Shown: piece after piece, positions 32,101 to 40,974 of the stretch
Numbering within the stretch: the first letter of the stretch is position 1
Layout of the letters: each line of letters begins with the position of its first letter
Assembly: GCA_965544035.1 (NCBI GenBank)
Contig: CBEULR010000006.1
Coordinates: 87,682-151,681, forward strand
From: CBEULR01 sp965544035
GTDB lineage: Bacteria; Bacillota; Desulfotomaculia; Desulfotomaculales; Desulforudaceae
Direction of reading: 5' to 3'
DNA: 64,000 nucleotides
Position numbers and translations under genes: made by a program
Notes under the pieces: generated by a model
Database searches by the model: none
The model's input: the letters and a program-made list of their open reading frames with translations, nothing else
What the model was told of the DNA's origin: nothing

Positions 32101-34872
32101 TTAGGATTGGTCTTCGGTTGTTCCAGGTTTGGCGAACCGGGGCAAAAAATTGGACACTCGTGCCGTCACATCCGACAGGGACGCCACCTCCCACCGTATG
32201 GGCAGTGAGCGCAGAAAATGAACGCCGTAACGTTTGGTCGTTACCCGCTCGTCAAGCACCACAACCACCCCGCGGTCGGAAGCCGTGCGGATCAATCGGC
32301 CGAACCCCTGCTTAAAGCGCAGTACGGCCTGAGGAAGCGACAACAGTTTAAAGTCGCTCTTACCCTGGCTTTTAAGCAATTCGCGACGGGCGAGGGTAAC
32401 CGGGTGGTTTGGCGGCTGAAAGGGCAGTTTGACGATAATCAGACAGCTTAAGGCTTCGCCGGGGATATCAATTCCCTCCCAGAATGAAAACGCCCCGAAA
32501 AGGACCGTTCTTTCACCCGTACGGAACGACTCCAACAGTCGGGCACGTCCGCCGTCGATCCCATGGCCCAGAAGATCGATCTGCATCTCCTCAAAAACCG
32601 GCTTCAAACGCCAGTACACCAGCTTGAGCGTTCGGTGGGCGGTAAAAAGAACCAACGTCCGGCCTCCGGCCGCCACCGCCAGATCTTCGATCGCCCGGCA
32701 GAGTCCGGCCAGATACGCTTCTTCCGTATCGTTGGCCGGGGAGGGCAGGTCATTCACCACAAAAAGCCGTGCCTGCTCTTTGTAGGAAAACGGCGACTCC
32801 AGCTGCAGACTCCGTACAACATCCGGTGCCGCCAGGTTAATCCCGGTACTGCGGCTGAAATAACCAAACGAGCCGTCGACGGTCAGCGTGGCCGAGGTCA
32901 GTACCACAGGACGTGAACCATCAAACAAACCGTTGAACAGCAGTTCCCCCACCTCGATCGGGGCGGCCTGCAGCCTGCAGTCATCAGGATCCCGGTCGAG
33001 TCGTTCCAGCCAGAATACGTAATTGGGATCTTCGGCCGTCAGAATGTAGGTGAGGTCGTCCAATGCCGCCCGGCCATCCTTAAGCAGCAGTTCAAAGCTC
33101 AAGAGCACATCGTCGGCCGTCCCCGGCAGAGTCCGGTCAACAAATTGCCGGTACACCTGAAGCAGTCGTTCGAGGGCATCCTCGGCGGTTTCCCGCAGAT
33201 GTTCGATTAAGCCGGCGGCATTAAGCATATCGCTCAAGTTGGCGGCATCGCGGTCCAGACGCAGGTGGTTCCCCGCACCTTCGGTCAGCGCCGCGCAAGC
33301 CCTCGCCAGAGAACGGAACAGTTCGGCCGATGCCGGTTCAACCTCTTTTCCCGCGCGCTGCAGAGACTGCGCGTTCTCGGGCATGATCTTATCGATCTTA
33401 GCAGCCAGCTTCCGGATTCTCTGGGCCCAGAGCCGGAAATCGCCGCCCGCGACCGAACGTCCCAACTGTTTGGTGGCCACATCTTCCAGGTGATGCGCCT
33501 CGTCGATGATTAGGGCATCATAGGAGGGGAGTAGCCGGTTCTCCGTTTTCAGGTCAGACAGAAGCAGGGAATGGTTGGTGATGATCACATCGGCCTGTTC
33601 GGCCGCTCGGCGCGCACGGTTAACGAAACAGGCCGCATAAAACCGGCAGGCGGCCCCGGCGCAGCTGTCACTGGTGGCCGCCACACTGTCCCATACGCGC
33701 CACTCGTCGGGCTTCATACTGAGCTCGGTGCGGTCCCCTGTAGCGGTGGAGTTCATCCACACCATTATCCGTGCTATCACCACTGCCTCCGCTTCTTCAA
33801 ACGCCGTTTCATTAACGGCGGCATACCAGCGGCGGAGACAAAGATAATTGTTTCGGCCTTTTAACAGACAGACGTGAAACGACGGCAGTCCCTGCCGCAG
33901 AACAGGGACATCCTTCTCGATCAGCTGATCCTGCAGGTTCACGGTGTGGGTGGATACCACCACCCGTTCCCCCTGCTTTTTCGCCCAGAGCACACTCGGC
34001 ACCAAATAAGCGAAGGATTTACCCGTACCCGTCCCCGCCTCGACCATTAAGATGCTTCTATCCTGCAGAGCCCTGTCAACCGCCCGGGCCATCTCCAACT
34101 GCTGCGGGCGATACTCATAAGCATCCAGGCACTCAGCAAGTGTGCCCGACGGTCCCACGATGTCGTCCACGGCGGGCAGATCGGCGGTGGCCGGTTCAAA
34201 TGACTGCGGCCAGGGGGGTTCGGGCTGGTCCGGAGAATGCCGGGCACCGATTCTGGTCGCACCGAACACAGCAGACGACTGCCTGAGCGCATTGTCAAAT
34301 ACAGGAAACCAGAGAGCGGAATGCCGACCCAGCAGCGCGGCCAAATCGGCCAACAGAGTGGGGTCAAGTGCCGCGGCACGCTCACACAGGGCGATATAGG
34401 CCAGGGCCGCGGCCGTTGCGTCTTCCAGAGCCCGGTGTCGGACAGGGTATTCAACGCCAAGTGCGGCGCATATCGCTTCCAGCCGATAAGACACGAGGTC
34501 GGGCAGCACTATCCGCGCCAATTCATAGGTATCATACGTCAAGCGCGGTCTGAACCCGGCATGGTGGCTGAGAAAGCCAACATCAAAGGCGATGTTGTGG
34601 CCGATCAGGGGTGCGTCCCCGATGAAGCTGATCACGGATTCACGCACCGACTCCCAGTCCGGACATCCGGCAAAATCGGCATCATCCAGGCCGGTCAAAC
34701 GTTTCACGCGCAGCGAAAGCGGGATGCGGGGCTTTACCAGTGAACTGTAGGTGGATGTAATACGCCCGTCATCCACCCGTACCAGTCCCACTTCGATAAT
34801 GCCGTCGGCAGCGGCATCCAGTCCGCTGGTCTCCAGATCACAAGCCACAAAGGACGGTGGGAATACCATCAA
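32101..34872 (-). CDS. dinG: DinG-type helicase with N-terminal 3'-5' exonuclease domain
   Basis: XPD-like superfamily 2 helicase fused to a DnaQ-type nuclease, the usual architecture in Gram-positive bacteria. The exonuclease (residues 1-165) has VACDLETSGL (D12, E14), IGHNIAFDVGFL and HRALEDA (H146, D151). The helicase has Walker A AGTGTGKS near 279-286, IITNHSLL, DEAH in LIIDEAHHLED, and the C-terminal motif VVVLDERV. Cys in NNYLCLRRW and SDSCAGAACRFYAACF could ligate a [4Fe-4S] cluster. The 923 residues match the family. It starts directly after the LapA-like gene stop, so the two are co-transcribed. Confidence 0.93.
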   Translation of the reverse strand: MMVFPPSFVACDLETSGLDAAADGIIEVGLVRVDDGRITSTYSSLVKPRIPLSLRVKRLTGLDDADFAGCPDWESVRESVISFIGDAPLIGHNIAFDVGFLSHHAGFRPRLTYDTYELARIVLPDLVSYRLEAICAALGVEYPVRHRALEDATAAALAYIALCERAAALDPTLLADLAALLGRHSALWFPVFDNALRQSSAVFGATRIGARHSPDQPEPPWPQSFEPATADLPAVDDIVGPSGTLAECLDAYEYRPQQLEMARAVDRALQDRSILMVEAGTGTGKSFAYLVPSVLWAKKQGERVVVSTHTVNLQDQLIEKDVPVLRQGLPSFHVCLLKGRNNYLCLRRWYAAVNETAFEEAEAVVIARIMVWMNSTATGDRTELSMKPDEWRVWDSVAATSDSCAGAACRFYAACFVNRARRAAEQADVIITNHSLLLSDLKTENRLLPSYDALIIDEAHHLEDVATKQLGRSVAGGDFRLWAQRIRKLAAKIDKIMPENAQSLQRAGKEVEPASAELFRSLARACAALTEGAGNHLRLDRDAANLSDMLNAAGLIEHLRETAEDALERLLQVYRQFVDRTLPGTADDVLLSFELLLKDGRAALDDLTYILTAEDPNYVFWLERLDRDPDDCRLQAAPIEVGELLFNGLFDGSRPVVLTSATLTVDGSFGYFSRSTGINLAAPDVVRSLQLESPFSYKEQARLFVVNDLPSPANDTEEAYLAGLCRAIEDLAVAAGGRTLVLFTAHRTLKLVYWRLKPVFEEMQIDLLGHGIDGGRARLLESFRTGERTVLFGAFSFWEGIDIPGEALSCLIIVKLPFQPPNHPVTLARRELLKSQGKSDFKLLSLPQAVLRFKQGFGRLIRTASDRGVVVVLDERVTTKRYGVHFLRSLPIRWEVASLSDVTARVSNFLPRFAKPGTTEDQS

Positions 34873-35187
34873 TTACGATCCCTTTTTCTCTGTGTTTCTG
34901 CCCGCGGCAGACGGGTCCGCTCCCGGCGATGCCGATTCTTTTCTTTTCAACTCGTTGACTCTGGCCGTCAACTCCCTGACCTGCATCGACGTCCGCAGTT
35001 GGCGAAAAGCTCCCATCACAAAGACGATTATCGCACCGGCGGCCACCGAGACGAGGATGACTAAAGAAAGCGGCACTTCATGAATCTCCCAAAACAGAAA
35101 GCGGATCCCAACGACAGTTGCGTTCTGCACTGCGAATGCAGCCACAAACAGCGCAAACAGCAGTGCTACGATTAGATATAACTGCAT
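34873..35187 (-). CDS. LapA/DUF1049-family small membrane protein
   Basis: A 104-residue protein with two membrane segments (residues about 2-24, LYLIVALLFALFVAAFAVQN, and 42-64, LSLVILVSVAAGAIIVFVMG). An NATVVGIRFLFWEIHEVPLS loop lies between them, followed by a short coiled-coil-like, charged tail. This is the LapA_dom/DUF1049 pattern. In proteobacteria LapA assists lipopolysaccharide assembly; in Gram-positive bacteria the role is unknown. It is the first gene of a two-gene unit with dinG, its stop adjoining the dinG start. Confidence 0.82.
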   Translation of the reverse strand: MQLYLIVALLFALFVAAFAVQNATVVGIRFLFWEIHEVPLSLVILVSVAAGAIIVFVMGAFRQLRTSMQVRELTARVNELKRKESASPGADPSAAGRNTEKKGS

Positions 35188-35326
35188 CTTAACTCACCCT
35201 GTTCTTGTTTTCGGTCAACATCGGGTAATTCCTTCCGCCTGTTCTCAAACGGAATAAAAATGATCGCCCGAGGTCAGCTTATTCTTATAAACCGGTACAT
35301 ACAAAACACGGGAGAGGAAGTCATAA

Positions 35327-35722
35327 ATGAAGAAAAAAGGGTCCGGCCGCTTCGGTGACAAGGAGCGCCTGGCGGCACTCGAAACCTCGATTTATAACGT
35401 ATACTGGGTCTGGTCCATGGTTGCCTATATTGTCCTCGGGAATCTGAAAGAAGCATATCAACTGATGCAGAACACCGCTCTAAAGATGTCCGAGCAGGAA
35501 CGCCTGGCACGCAAGTCGGTGATGAAAGTGTTCACCGACATCACCAGAGACCCGTCCAACCACTTGGACCTGTTCTTGGAAAGCGCCTACTGCTTTGAGG
35601 CCGGTCACGATCCGAGCTTCGGCATGACCAGGAAGCTGCTCAACAGTCTCCGGCGCCGAAAACTGCTCCCGGTCGAACAATGCGACCAGTGGGAACGCCG
35701 ATTGGCGGAAAAACCAATCTGA
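35327..35722 (+). CDS. Hypothetical protein
   Basis: An unrecognised 131-residue protein, probably cytoplasmic and helical. It has a basic start (MKKKGSGRFGDKERL), a mildly hydrophobic stretch VYWVWSMVAYIVLGNLKEAY, a central SEQERLARKSVMKVFTDITR helix and a basic C-terminus (LLNSLRRRKLLPVEQCDQW). GGGAGAGGAAG lies eight bases before the ATG. Its codon use fits neighbouring genes. It is divergent from the LapA-like gene and lies just upstream of the nitrilase-family gene, which has its own extended -10 promoter. No function is proposed. Confidence 0.72.
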   Translation: MKKKGSGRFGDKERLAALETSIYNVYWVWSMVAYIVLGNLKEAYQLMQNTALKMSEQERLARKSVMKVFTDITRDPSNHLDLFLESAYCFEAGHDPSFGMTRKLLNSLRRRKLLPVEQCDQWERRLAEKPI

Positions 35723-35735
35723 GGTAGCGGGCACC

Positions 35736-35744
35736 TGGTATAAT
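35736..35744 (+). promoter_or_regulatory. Extended -10 promoter of nitrilase-family gene
   Basis: TGGTATAAT, a consensus extended -10, 31 bases before the chosen ATG at 35776. No clear -35 is visible. Confidence 0.55.
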
Positions 35745-35775
35745 GGTCTCAGCCGATCACAGCGGAGGTGCGAAT

Positions 35776-36585
35776 ATGTCAGGCTTCAAGCTCGGTGTAT
35801 GCCAGATCCACATATCCGATGAAAAAGCCGCCAACCTGAAACGGGCACGCGAAATGATCCTGCAGGCCGCCGCCTGCGGATGTGTGGTGGCTGTGCTGCC
35901 CGAAATGTTCAATTGCCCTTACGACAATGAATACTTTGTAAGGTTCGCCGAAACCGCCCCCGACGGGGAGACGTTACAGATGCTCTCAACAACCGCCCGG
36001 GAAGCGGAGATCACCATTGTCGGCGGATCCATCCCCGAAAAGTCAGGAGATGACCTGTACAATACGGCCTTCGTGTTCGGACCGGACGGCACCCTCCTCG
36101 GCCGTCAGCGCAAGTTGCACCTGTTCGACGTCGAGCTTGAATCGTTGGTCTTCCGCGAATCGGACACTCTCCGCCCGGGTACCGGGCTGAACGTCATCAA
36201 CACCCCGGTAGGCGTCTTCGGGATCGCCATATGTTTCGATGTCCGTTTCCCCGAAGTGTTTCGCGCTCTGGTGTTGAAGGGCGCTCAGGTAGTGGTTGTA
36301 CCCGCCGCCTTCAATACAATTACCGGACCCGCCCATTGGGAACTCCTGCTGCGGGCACGGGCGGTCGACAATCAGGTGTATACCGTCGGCGCCTGTGGAG
36401 CGCATCATCCTGAGGCCCGCTACGCTTACTATGGTCATTCGCTGGTCGCCGATCCCTGGTCGACGGTCATCGCCAGACTAAACGAACAGCCCGGACTTCT
36501 CGTCGCGGACATCGATCCGGACATCCTGGAGAAGATCCGGGCGGAACTACCCTTGCTCAAAAGCAGAAGAAATGACCTTGTCTAA
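35776..36585 (+). CDS. Carbon-nitrogen hydrolase, Nit2/omega-amidase-like
   Basis: Nitrilase-superfamily amidase; the closest recognisable group is Nit2/omega-amidase, which hydrolyses alpha-ketoglutaramate and alpha-ketosuccinamate. The catalytic Glu43 (VLPEMFNCPYDNEYF), Lys113 (RKLHLFDVE) and Cys153 (GIAICFDVRFPE) are all present, and the length of 269 is normal. The ATG at 35776 has AGCGGAGG upstream; an earlier in-frame ATG at 35743 overlaps the promoter. A strong terminator follows at 36673-36699. The substrate is inferred from motif similarity only. Confidence 0.88.
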   Translation: MSGFKLGVCQIHISDEKAANLKRAREMILQAAACGCVVAVLPEMFNCPYDNEYFVRFAETAPDGETLQMLSTTAREAEITIVGGSIPEKSGDDLYNTAFVFGPDGTLLGRQRKLHLFDVELESLVFRESDTLRPGTGLNVINTPVGVFGIAICFDVRFPEVFRALVLKGAQVVVVPAAFNTITGPAHWELLLRARAVDNQVYTVGACGAHHPEARYAYYGHSLVADPWSTVIARLNEQPGLLVADIDPDILEKIRAELPLLKSRRNDLV

Positions 36586-36672
36586 TAAAATTCTAGAAAA
36601 AATGTATAATCTCAGAATAAGTTGGTTAGAATCCTAATGGACCCAGTAACAACCTAACTCCTCTCCCTTTCT

Positions 36673-36699
36673 GCTGTACCATGCGGTACAGCCTTTTTT
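36673..36699 (+). terminator. Intrinsic terminator after nitrilase-family gene
   Basis: GCTGTACC, ATG and CGGTACAGC followed by CTTTTTT. It lies just before the convergent trxB stop. Confidence 0.9.
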
Positions 36700-36712
36700 C
36701 TGTTCGAGAGGA

Positions 36713-37627
36713 TCACGGTTGGCCGGTGATGTACTTCTCGGCGGCGATGGCCGCCACCGCCCCGTCCGCAACGGCGGTAACCACCTGGCGCAGCGGTGTC
36801 ACCCGGACATCGCCGGCCGCGAACAACCCCGGCACCGAAGTCCGCATCTCCACATCGGTTTTCACAAAGCCCCGCTCGTCCAGTTCGACCAGTCCCCTGT
36901 ACAGGCCGGAATTCGGAACCAGTCCGATGTAGATGAACACACCGCCGACTTTAAGCACTCCGGGCTCACCCGTCTTGGTATCCTTGAGCGCCAACTCTTC
37001 TACCGCATTCTCGCCCCGAATCTCGGTCACGACCTTATTCCAGAGCACTTCCACCTTCGGGTTTTCCAAAACCCGTTTCTGGATACTTCTGACCGCCCGC
37101 AGCTCGTCACGCCGGTGAATCAAATAAACCTTCGAACAGAACCTTGTGAGGTAGTTTGCCTCCTCGACGGCCGCATCGCCGCCGCCCACAACGGCCACCT
37201 CCTGGTCACGGAAAAAGAAGCCGTCACATACCGCACAGCACGAGACTCCCCTTCCCCGGAGCCTGTCTTCGCCTTCCACCCCGAGCGGACGCGGGCCTGC
37301 TCCGGTGGCCAGCACCACCGTCTTCGTCCGCAGCTCACTTTTCCGGGTGCGCAAAACAAAAAATCCTTCTCCCTGCCGTATCTCCAGCACCTCGTCGCTT
37401 TCGATCACCACGCCCAACCCGCGGGCGTGCTGCTCAAAACGGCTCATCAGTTCGGCACCATTGATTCCGCCCGGGAAACCGGGAAAATTCTCAATCGAAT
37501 CGGTACTCAGAACCTGTCCGCCGGGTGCTTCCCGTTCAAAGACCACGGCGTCCAGACCCGAACGTACCGCATAAATCCCGGCGGTGAAACCGGCCGGTCC
37601 CGCTCCGATAACTGCGATATCCTTCAT
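36713..37627 (-). CDS. trxB: Thioredoxin reductase
   Basis: FAD-dependent reductase of thioredoxin or a related thiol protein. It has the FAD motif AVIGAGPAGFTAGIY at the start, the redox-active CAVC (SCCAVCDGFFF, Cys near 131 and 134), the NAD(P)-binding motif VAVVGGGDAAVEEANYL, and the FAD-binding GLFAAGDVRVTPLRQVVTAV. The ATG at 37627 is preferred since GAGAGGTGGG lies four bases upstream; the GTG at 37636 is part of that site. Only the second NADPH motif (HRRDELRA) is visible for cofactor choice. The gene is adjacent to the methionine-gamma-lyase-family gene on the same strand. Confidence 0.94.
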   Translation of the reverse strand: MKDIAVIGAGPAGFTAGIYAVRSGLDAVVFEREAPGGQVLSTDSIENFPGFPGGINGAELMSRFEQHARGLGVVIESDEVLEIRQGEGFFVLRTRKSELRTKTVVLATGAGPRPLGVEGEDRLRGRGVSCCAVCDGFFFRDQEVAVVGGGDAAVEEANYLTRFCSKVYLIHRRDELRAVRSIQKRVLENPKVEVLWNKVVTEIRGENAVEELALKDTKTGEPGVLKVGGVFIYIGLVPNSGLYRGLVELDERGFVKTDVEMRTSVPGLFAAGDVRVTPLRQVVTAVADGAVAAIAAEKYITGQP

Positions 37628-37639
37628 CAGACCCACCTC

Positions 37640-38899
37640 TCACCCTGATTGTTTCTTTATATCCAGCAAAGCCTCGCAGGCTTCCAGAATCCCCAGCTTT
37701 ACATGTTCTCTGGTCAGGCCACCCTGCAGGTAGACCGTGTATGGTTCCCGCATCGGTGCATCAGCTGTGAATTCGAGAGAGGCCCCCTGCACAAAGGTCC
37801 CGGCCGCCATCACGACACCGTCATCATACCCGGGGAGCGGGGCGGCCTCGGGCACGGCATAGGCATCAACCGGCGAAGCCGCCTGAATCGCCCGGCAAAA
37901 AGCCAATACCGAGTCCGCATCACCCAACTGCACGGCCTGTACAATATCAGTCCTGTGTTCATTATATCGGGGACTCGTGACAAAGCCCAGCCTCTCCAGA
38001 AGGGCGGCCGCGAAAGCCATCCCTTTCAGCGCCTGCCCCACAACATGCGGCGCCAGAAAAAGACCCTGATAATACAGCCTCATTCCCCCCGGCACAGCCC
38101 CGACCTCGCGCCCCAATCCGGGTGCCGTTAAACGCTCACTCACCCGTTCGACCAAATCGCGCCTTCCGACTACATATCCGCCGGTGGGAGCCAGACCGCC
38201 GCCCGGATTCTTGATCAGCGAACCGCAGGCCAGATCAGCACCCACGTGCGTTGGTTCCCTATCCTCCGTGAATTCGCCGTAGCAGTTGTCAACCATCACG
38301 ATCACGCCGGGATGCCTGCGGTGGACGTAATCGATGATCTCCTGCTGGGCAGCTATATTAAGGGCGGGACGCTGGTCGTACCCACGGGAGCGCTGCAGGA
38401 AAAGCAGTCGTGTGTGTTTGTCCACCGCACGATCCAAAGCTTCCGGGTCGACCTTCCCGTCTTCGGCAAACCCCACTTCACGGTAATCGACACCGGTTCT
38501 GATCAGCGATCCCTCGGCGTTCCCGCTGATCCCGATCACCGTCTGCAGGGTGTCATAGGGACGCCCCAGCGCCACCATCCCATCCCCCGGGCGCAGAATC
38601 CCGAGCAGGCAGGTCGCCAGGGCGTGCGTACCCGAAACAAACTGGGTTCGTACAAGCGCATCTTCGGCTCCGAAGACATCGGCGTAAACCCGGTCCAGCC
38701 TGTCCCGACCGTCGTCCCCGTACCCGTAACCGGTGCTTCCGCGGAAATGATGGTCACTGATCCGGTTTCGGCGAAAGGCATCCAGCACCCGCTTCTGGTT
38801 GGCGAAGATGACCCGGTCCAGTGTAGCGTAAACCGGAGCCAATTCGGCTTCTACTTCGACAGCTAGTTTGCGTAAGTACTCTGACATCTCTTCCCGCAC
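37640..38899 (-). CDS. Methionine gamma-lyase family PLP protein (aluminum-resistance/YnbB type)
   Basis: Fold-type I PLP enzyme of the YnbB family, found after hfq in many Bacillota. It has HHFRGSTGYGYGDDGRD, FVSGTHALATCLLG, the PLP phosphate-site region GRPYDTLQTVIG, DNCYGEFTE and the Schiff-base Lys in GSLIKNPGGGLAPTGGYVVG. The 419 residues match the family. The GTG start at 38899 has AAGGG seven bases upstream, and this site lies in the 3' arm of a hairpin (38905-38924) that overlaps the hfq stop. The substrate is unproven; cystathionine/methionine gamma-lyase activity is a family-based suggestion. Confidence 0.88.
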   Translation of the reverse strand: MREEMSEYLRKLAVEVEAELAPVYATLDRVIFANQKRVLDAFRRNRISDHHFRGSTGYGYGDDGRDRLDRVYADVFGAEDALVRTQFVSGTHALATCLLGILRPGDGMVALGRPYDTLQTVIGISGNAEGSLIRTGVDYREVGFAEDGKVDPEALDRAVDKHTRLLFLQRSRGYDQRPALNIAAQQEIIDYVHRRHPGVIVMVDNCYGEFTEDREPTHVGADLACGSLIKNPGGGLAPTGGYVVGRRDLVERVSERLTAPGLGREVGAVPGGMRLYYQGLFLAPHVVGQALKGMAFAAALLERLGFVTSPRYNEHRTDIVQAVQLGDADSVLAFCRAIQAASPVDAYAVPEAAPLPGYDDGVVMAAGTFVQGASLEFTADAPMREPYTVYLQGGLTREHVKLGILEACEALLDIKKQSG

Positions 38900-38904
38900 A
38901 AATA

Positions 38905-38924
38905 AGCCCTTCGGTGGAAGGGCT
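38905..38924 (-). promoter_or_regulatory. Hairpin covering the ribosome site between hfq and the next gene
   Basis: AGCCCTTC, CACC, GAAGGGCT on the minus strand, followed by TATTTG. It overlaps the hfq stop and hides the AAGGG ribosome site of the following gene. It could be a weak terminator or a translational coupling device. Confidence 0.45.
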
Positions 38925-39177
38925 AGGTCGTTGCAGTTCTGGGTTCGGCCGCCACCGATCCGGTGTTCACGGGCCGTACCGGACTCACCGTCGATATCGC
39001 GTGTTTATAAACCATCATCTGTTTGCCGTCGCTCTCCAGAATCACCGTAAAATTGTCAAAACCGCGAACCATGCCTTTCAGCTGAAAACCATTTATGAGA
39101 AATATCGTTACCGGAATGTTTTCCTTACGGAGTTGGTTTAAGAAGGCATCCTGCAAGTTTATCTGTGTCTTGCTCAT
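38923..39177 (-). CDS. hfq: RNA chaperone Hfq
   Basis: Sm-fold hexameric RNA-binding protein. The 84 residues have the N-terminal SKTQINLQDAFLNQLRKENI, Sm1 (VTIFLINGFQLKGMVRGFDNFTVIL) and Sm2 (YKHAISTVSP). The C-terminal tail is short, as in Gram-positive Hfq. The ATG at 39177 is preceded by CGGAGGGAACCC; the longer open frame upstream has no ribosome site. It follows miaA, the widely conserved order, with about 55 bases between. Confidence 0.96.
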   Translation of the reverse strand: MSKTQINLQDAFLNQLRKENIPVTIFLINGFQLKGMVRGFDNFTVILESDGKQMMVYKHAISTVSPVRPVNTGSVAAEPRTATT

Positions 39178-39232
39178 TGGGTTCCCTCCGTTGGATGTAT
39201 TTGTTGATGTATTCTTTTCGCCGAAGCGGTTA

Positions 39233-40165
39233 CTAATCCTGCAGTGATCGGGCAATTTCCTCGGCTACCGCCCTTTCCCCCGAATACTCTAAAGGATCGA
39301 TCCAGGTGAGACGGCCATCGCGCCGGAACCAGGTCAGCTGGCGCTTTGCGAACCTCCTGGTATTTCGCTTCAGAATCCGGACCGCCTCCTCCAGACTGGT
39401 TTCTCCCCGGATATAGGCCGCTATCTCCTTGTAGCCCAGTCCCTTCATCGACACCAGGCCGGGTGTGTAGCCCCTCTCAAGGAGACCGGCCACCTCATCC
39501 ACCAGACCCTGCTCAATCATCCGGTCGACCCTCTCCTCAATCCGCCGGTAGAGAACCTCGCGGTCCATCGTCAGCGCAAACATGAACAACCGGTACTTCG
39601 GCTTGTGAGCGGCGTCGCGTTCGTGAAAATCGCTGATCGGTCTTCCCGTGAGATGGTACACCTCAAGGGCTCGGATGATCCGGCGCACGTCGTTGACGTG
39701 CAACCTTTTCGCCGTCGACGGGTCAACCGCGGCCAGTCTTTCGTGCAGCACCTGCGACCCTGAATGCCGGACCTCTTCCAGCAGCCGGGCACGCAGCGCC
39801 GGGTCACCCTTGGCGGAGAAACTGTACCCGTCCGTCACGGCACGCACATACAGCCCCGTTCCCCCTACCAGCAACGGCCAAAGGCCGCGGTGCGAGATAT
39901 CCGCGATCGCTCGCTCGGCCATCTCCTGGTACTTCGCCACGCTGAAATCCTCGTCCGGATCGACCACGTCGATCAGATGATGCGGCACCCCCCGCATCTC
40001 GCCCGCTGTCGGTTTTGCGGTTCCGATGTCCATCCCGCGGTAAACCATCATCGAATCGGCAGAAACCACCTCTCCCCCGATCATCAGAGCAAGCTCGATC
40101 GCCACACCGGTCTTCCCGGTGGCCGTCGGACCGGTAATCACCACCAGGCGCGGGGGTTTGCTCAT
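39233..40165 (-). CDS. miaA: tRNA dimethylallyltransferase
   Basis: Adds a dimethylallyl group to N6 of A37 in tRNAs reading U-starting codons; MiaB (45988-47307) then methylthiolates it. The 310 residues show the P-loop GPTATGKT at 12-19, SADSMMVYRGMDIGTAKP, HHLIDVVDPDEDFSVA, GGTGLYVRAVTDGYSF, RIIRALEVYHLTG and the C-terminal KRNTRRFAKRQLTWFR. The start overlaps the preceding methyltransferase stop by 4 bases, so the mutL-methyltransferase-miaA-hfq genes are a coupled series. Confidence 0.96.
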   Translation of the reverse strand: MSKPPRLVVITGPTATGKTGVAIELALMIGGEVVSADSMMVYRGMDIGTAKPTAGEMRGVPHHLIDVVDPDEDFSVAKYQEMAERAIADISHRGLWPLLVGGTGLYVRAVTDGYSFSAKGDPALRARLLEEVRHSGSQVLHERLAAVDPSTAKRLHVNDVRRIIRALEVYHLTGRPISDFHERDAAHKPKYRLFMFALTMDREVLYRRIEERVDRMIEQGLVDEVAGLLERGYTPGLVSMKGLGYKEIAAYIRGETSLEEAVRILKRNTRRFAKRQLTWFRRDGRLTWIDPLEYSGERAVAEEIARSLQD

Positions 40166-40974
40166 ACCACATCACCGCCCGTCCGCTTGATGCCGTATGC
40201 CACCGCCGCATACCGGCCGCCTGCGATTTCCGTCAGTCCGAGCCTGTCAAATTCGGTACTGAGCCGCCGCTCCTTGACCACCACCCTTTTGGCAGCCACG
40301 CGAGCCGCCTCGGCCACCGTCTCCCGGTCGACGGGAGACCGATCGGCCAGTACCCGCAGGGGCAGCATATTGCTCGAGGCCGCCACCCCGCGGCGAAACA
40401 TGGGGTCGAAGTAGACGACATCAAAACTCTTGTCCGGCAGCTGAGACAGATATGTACGATGATCAGCCTCAACCACCCTGACCCGGCCGGCGGCCGCCGC
40501 CAGCCATGGATCATCCGAACGCTGCAGCGCCTCCATCCCCTGTCGCACAAGCACGGCCACCGGGCGAACCACTTCCAGCCCGACGACCGCCCCCTCGTCA
40601 CCGACGGCGTGGGCCGCCACTATGGCATCCGAGCCCAAGCCGAGAGTACAGTCCAGCACCCGGTCTCCCGGGCGCAAATCCATGGCTTTCACCATTTGGT
40701 CAGTTTTCCCAGCAACCAAGGCTTTTATACGCAGTATTGCCATCCCCGGATGAAAGAAGAATTCCCGCCCGGAGACAAAGAGTGAGGTTCGCCGCCGGCT
40801 TACAACCAGCACACCGTCCGTCCCGTACGCGCTCGCGATCGCTTGAAGCGACCGGTTCGCGCGCGGCACTACAGGCACACCAAGCTCATCACTCAAACGG
40901 TGCGCCTTCTCTCTTTCCGCATCACCCGCACTCAAAGCGGTGGTCACCACAAAGGTACTCAAACCGGATGTCAC
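40162..40974 (-). CDS. Class I SAM-dependent methyltransferase, RsmJ/YhiQ-like
   Basis: The SAM-binding Rossmann domain starts at about residue 100 (GDRVLDCTLGLGSDAIVAAH), with VVGLEVVRPVAVLV and a DVVYFDPMFRRGV motif that matches the RsmJ/YhiQ family (16S rRNA m2G1516 methyltransferase in E. coli). The N-terminal 90 residues include a separate small domain (VPVVPRANRSLQAIASAYG). It overlaps mutL upstream and miaA downstream by 4 bases each, so it belongs to that operon. An rRNA guanine target is a family-based inference; Gram-positive relatives are uncharacterised. Confidence 0.82.
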   Translation of the reverse strand: MTSGLSTFVVTTALSAGDAEREKAHRLSDELGVPVVPRANRSLQAIASAYGTDGVLVVSRRRTSLFVSGREFFFHPGMAILRIKALVAGKTDQMVKAMDLRPGDRVLDCTLGLGSDAIVAAHAVGDEGAVVGLEVVRPVAVLVRQGMEALQRSDDPWLAAAAGRVRVVEADHRTYLSQLPDKSFDVVYFDPMFRRGVAASSNMLPLRVLADRSPVDRETVAEAARVAAKRVVVKERRLSTEFDRLGLTEIAGGRYAAVAYGIKRTGGDVV

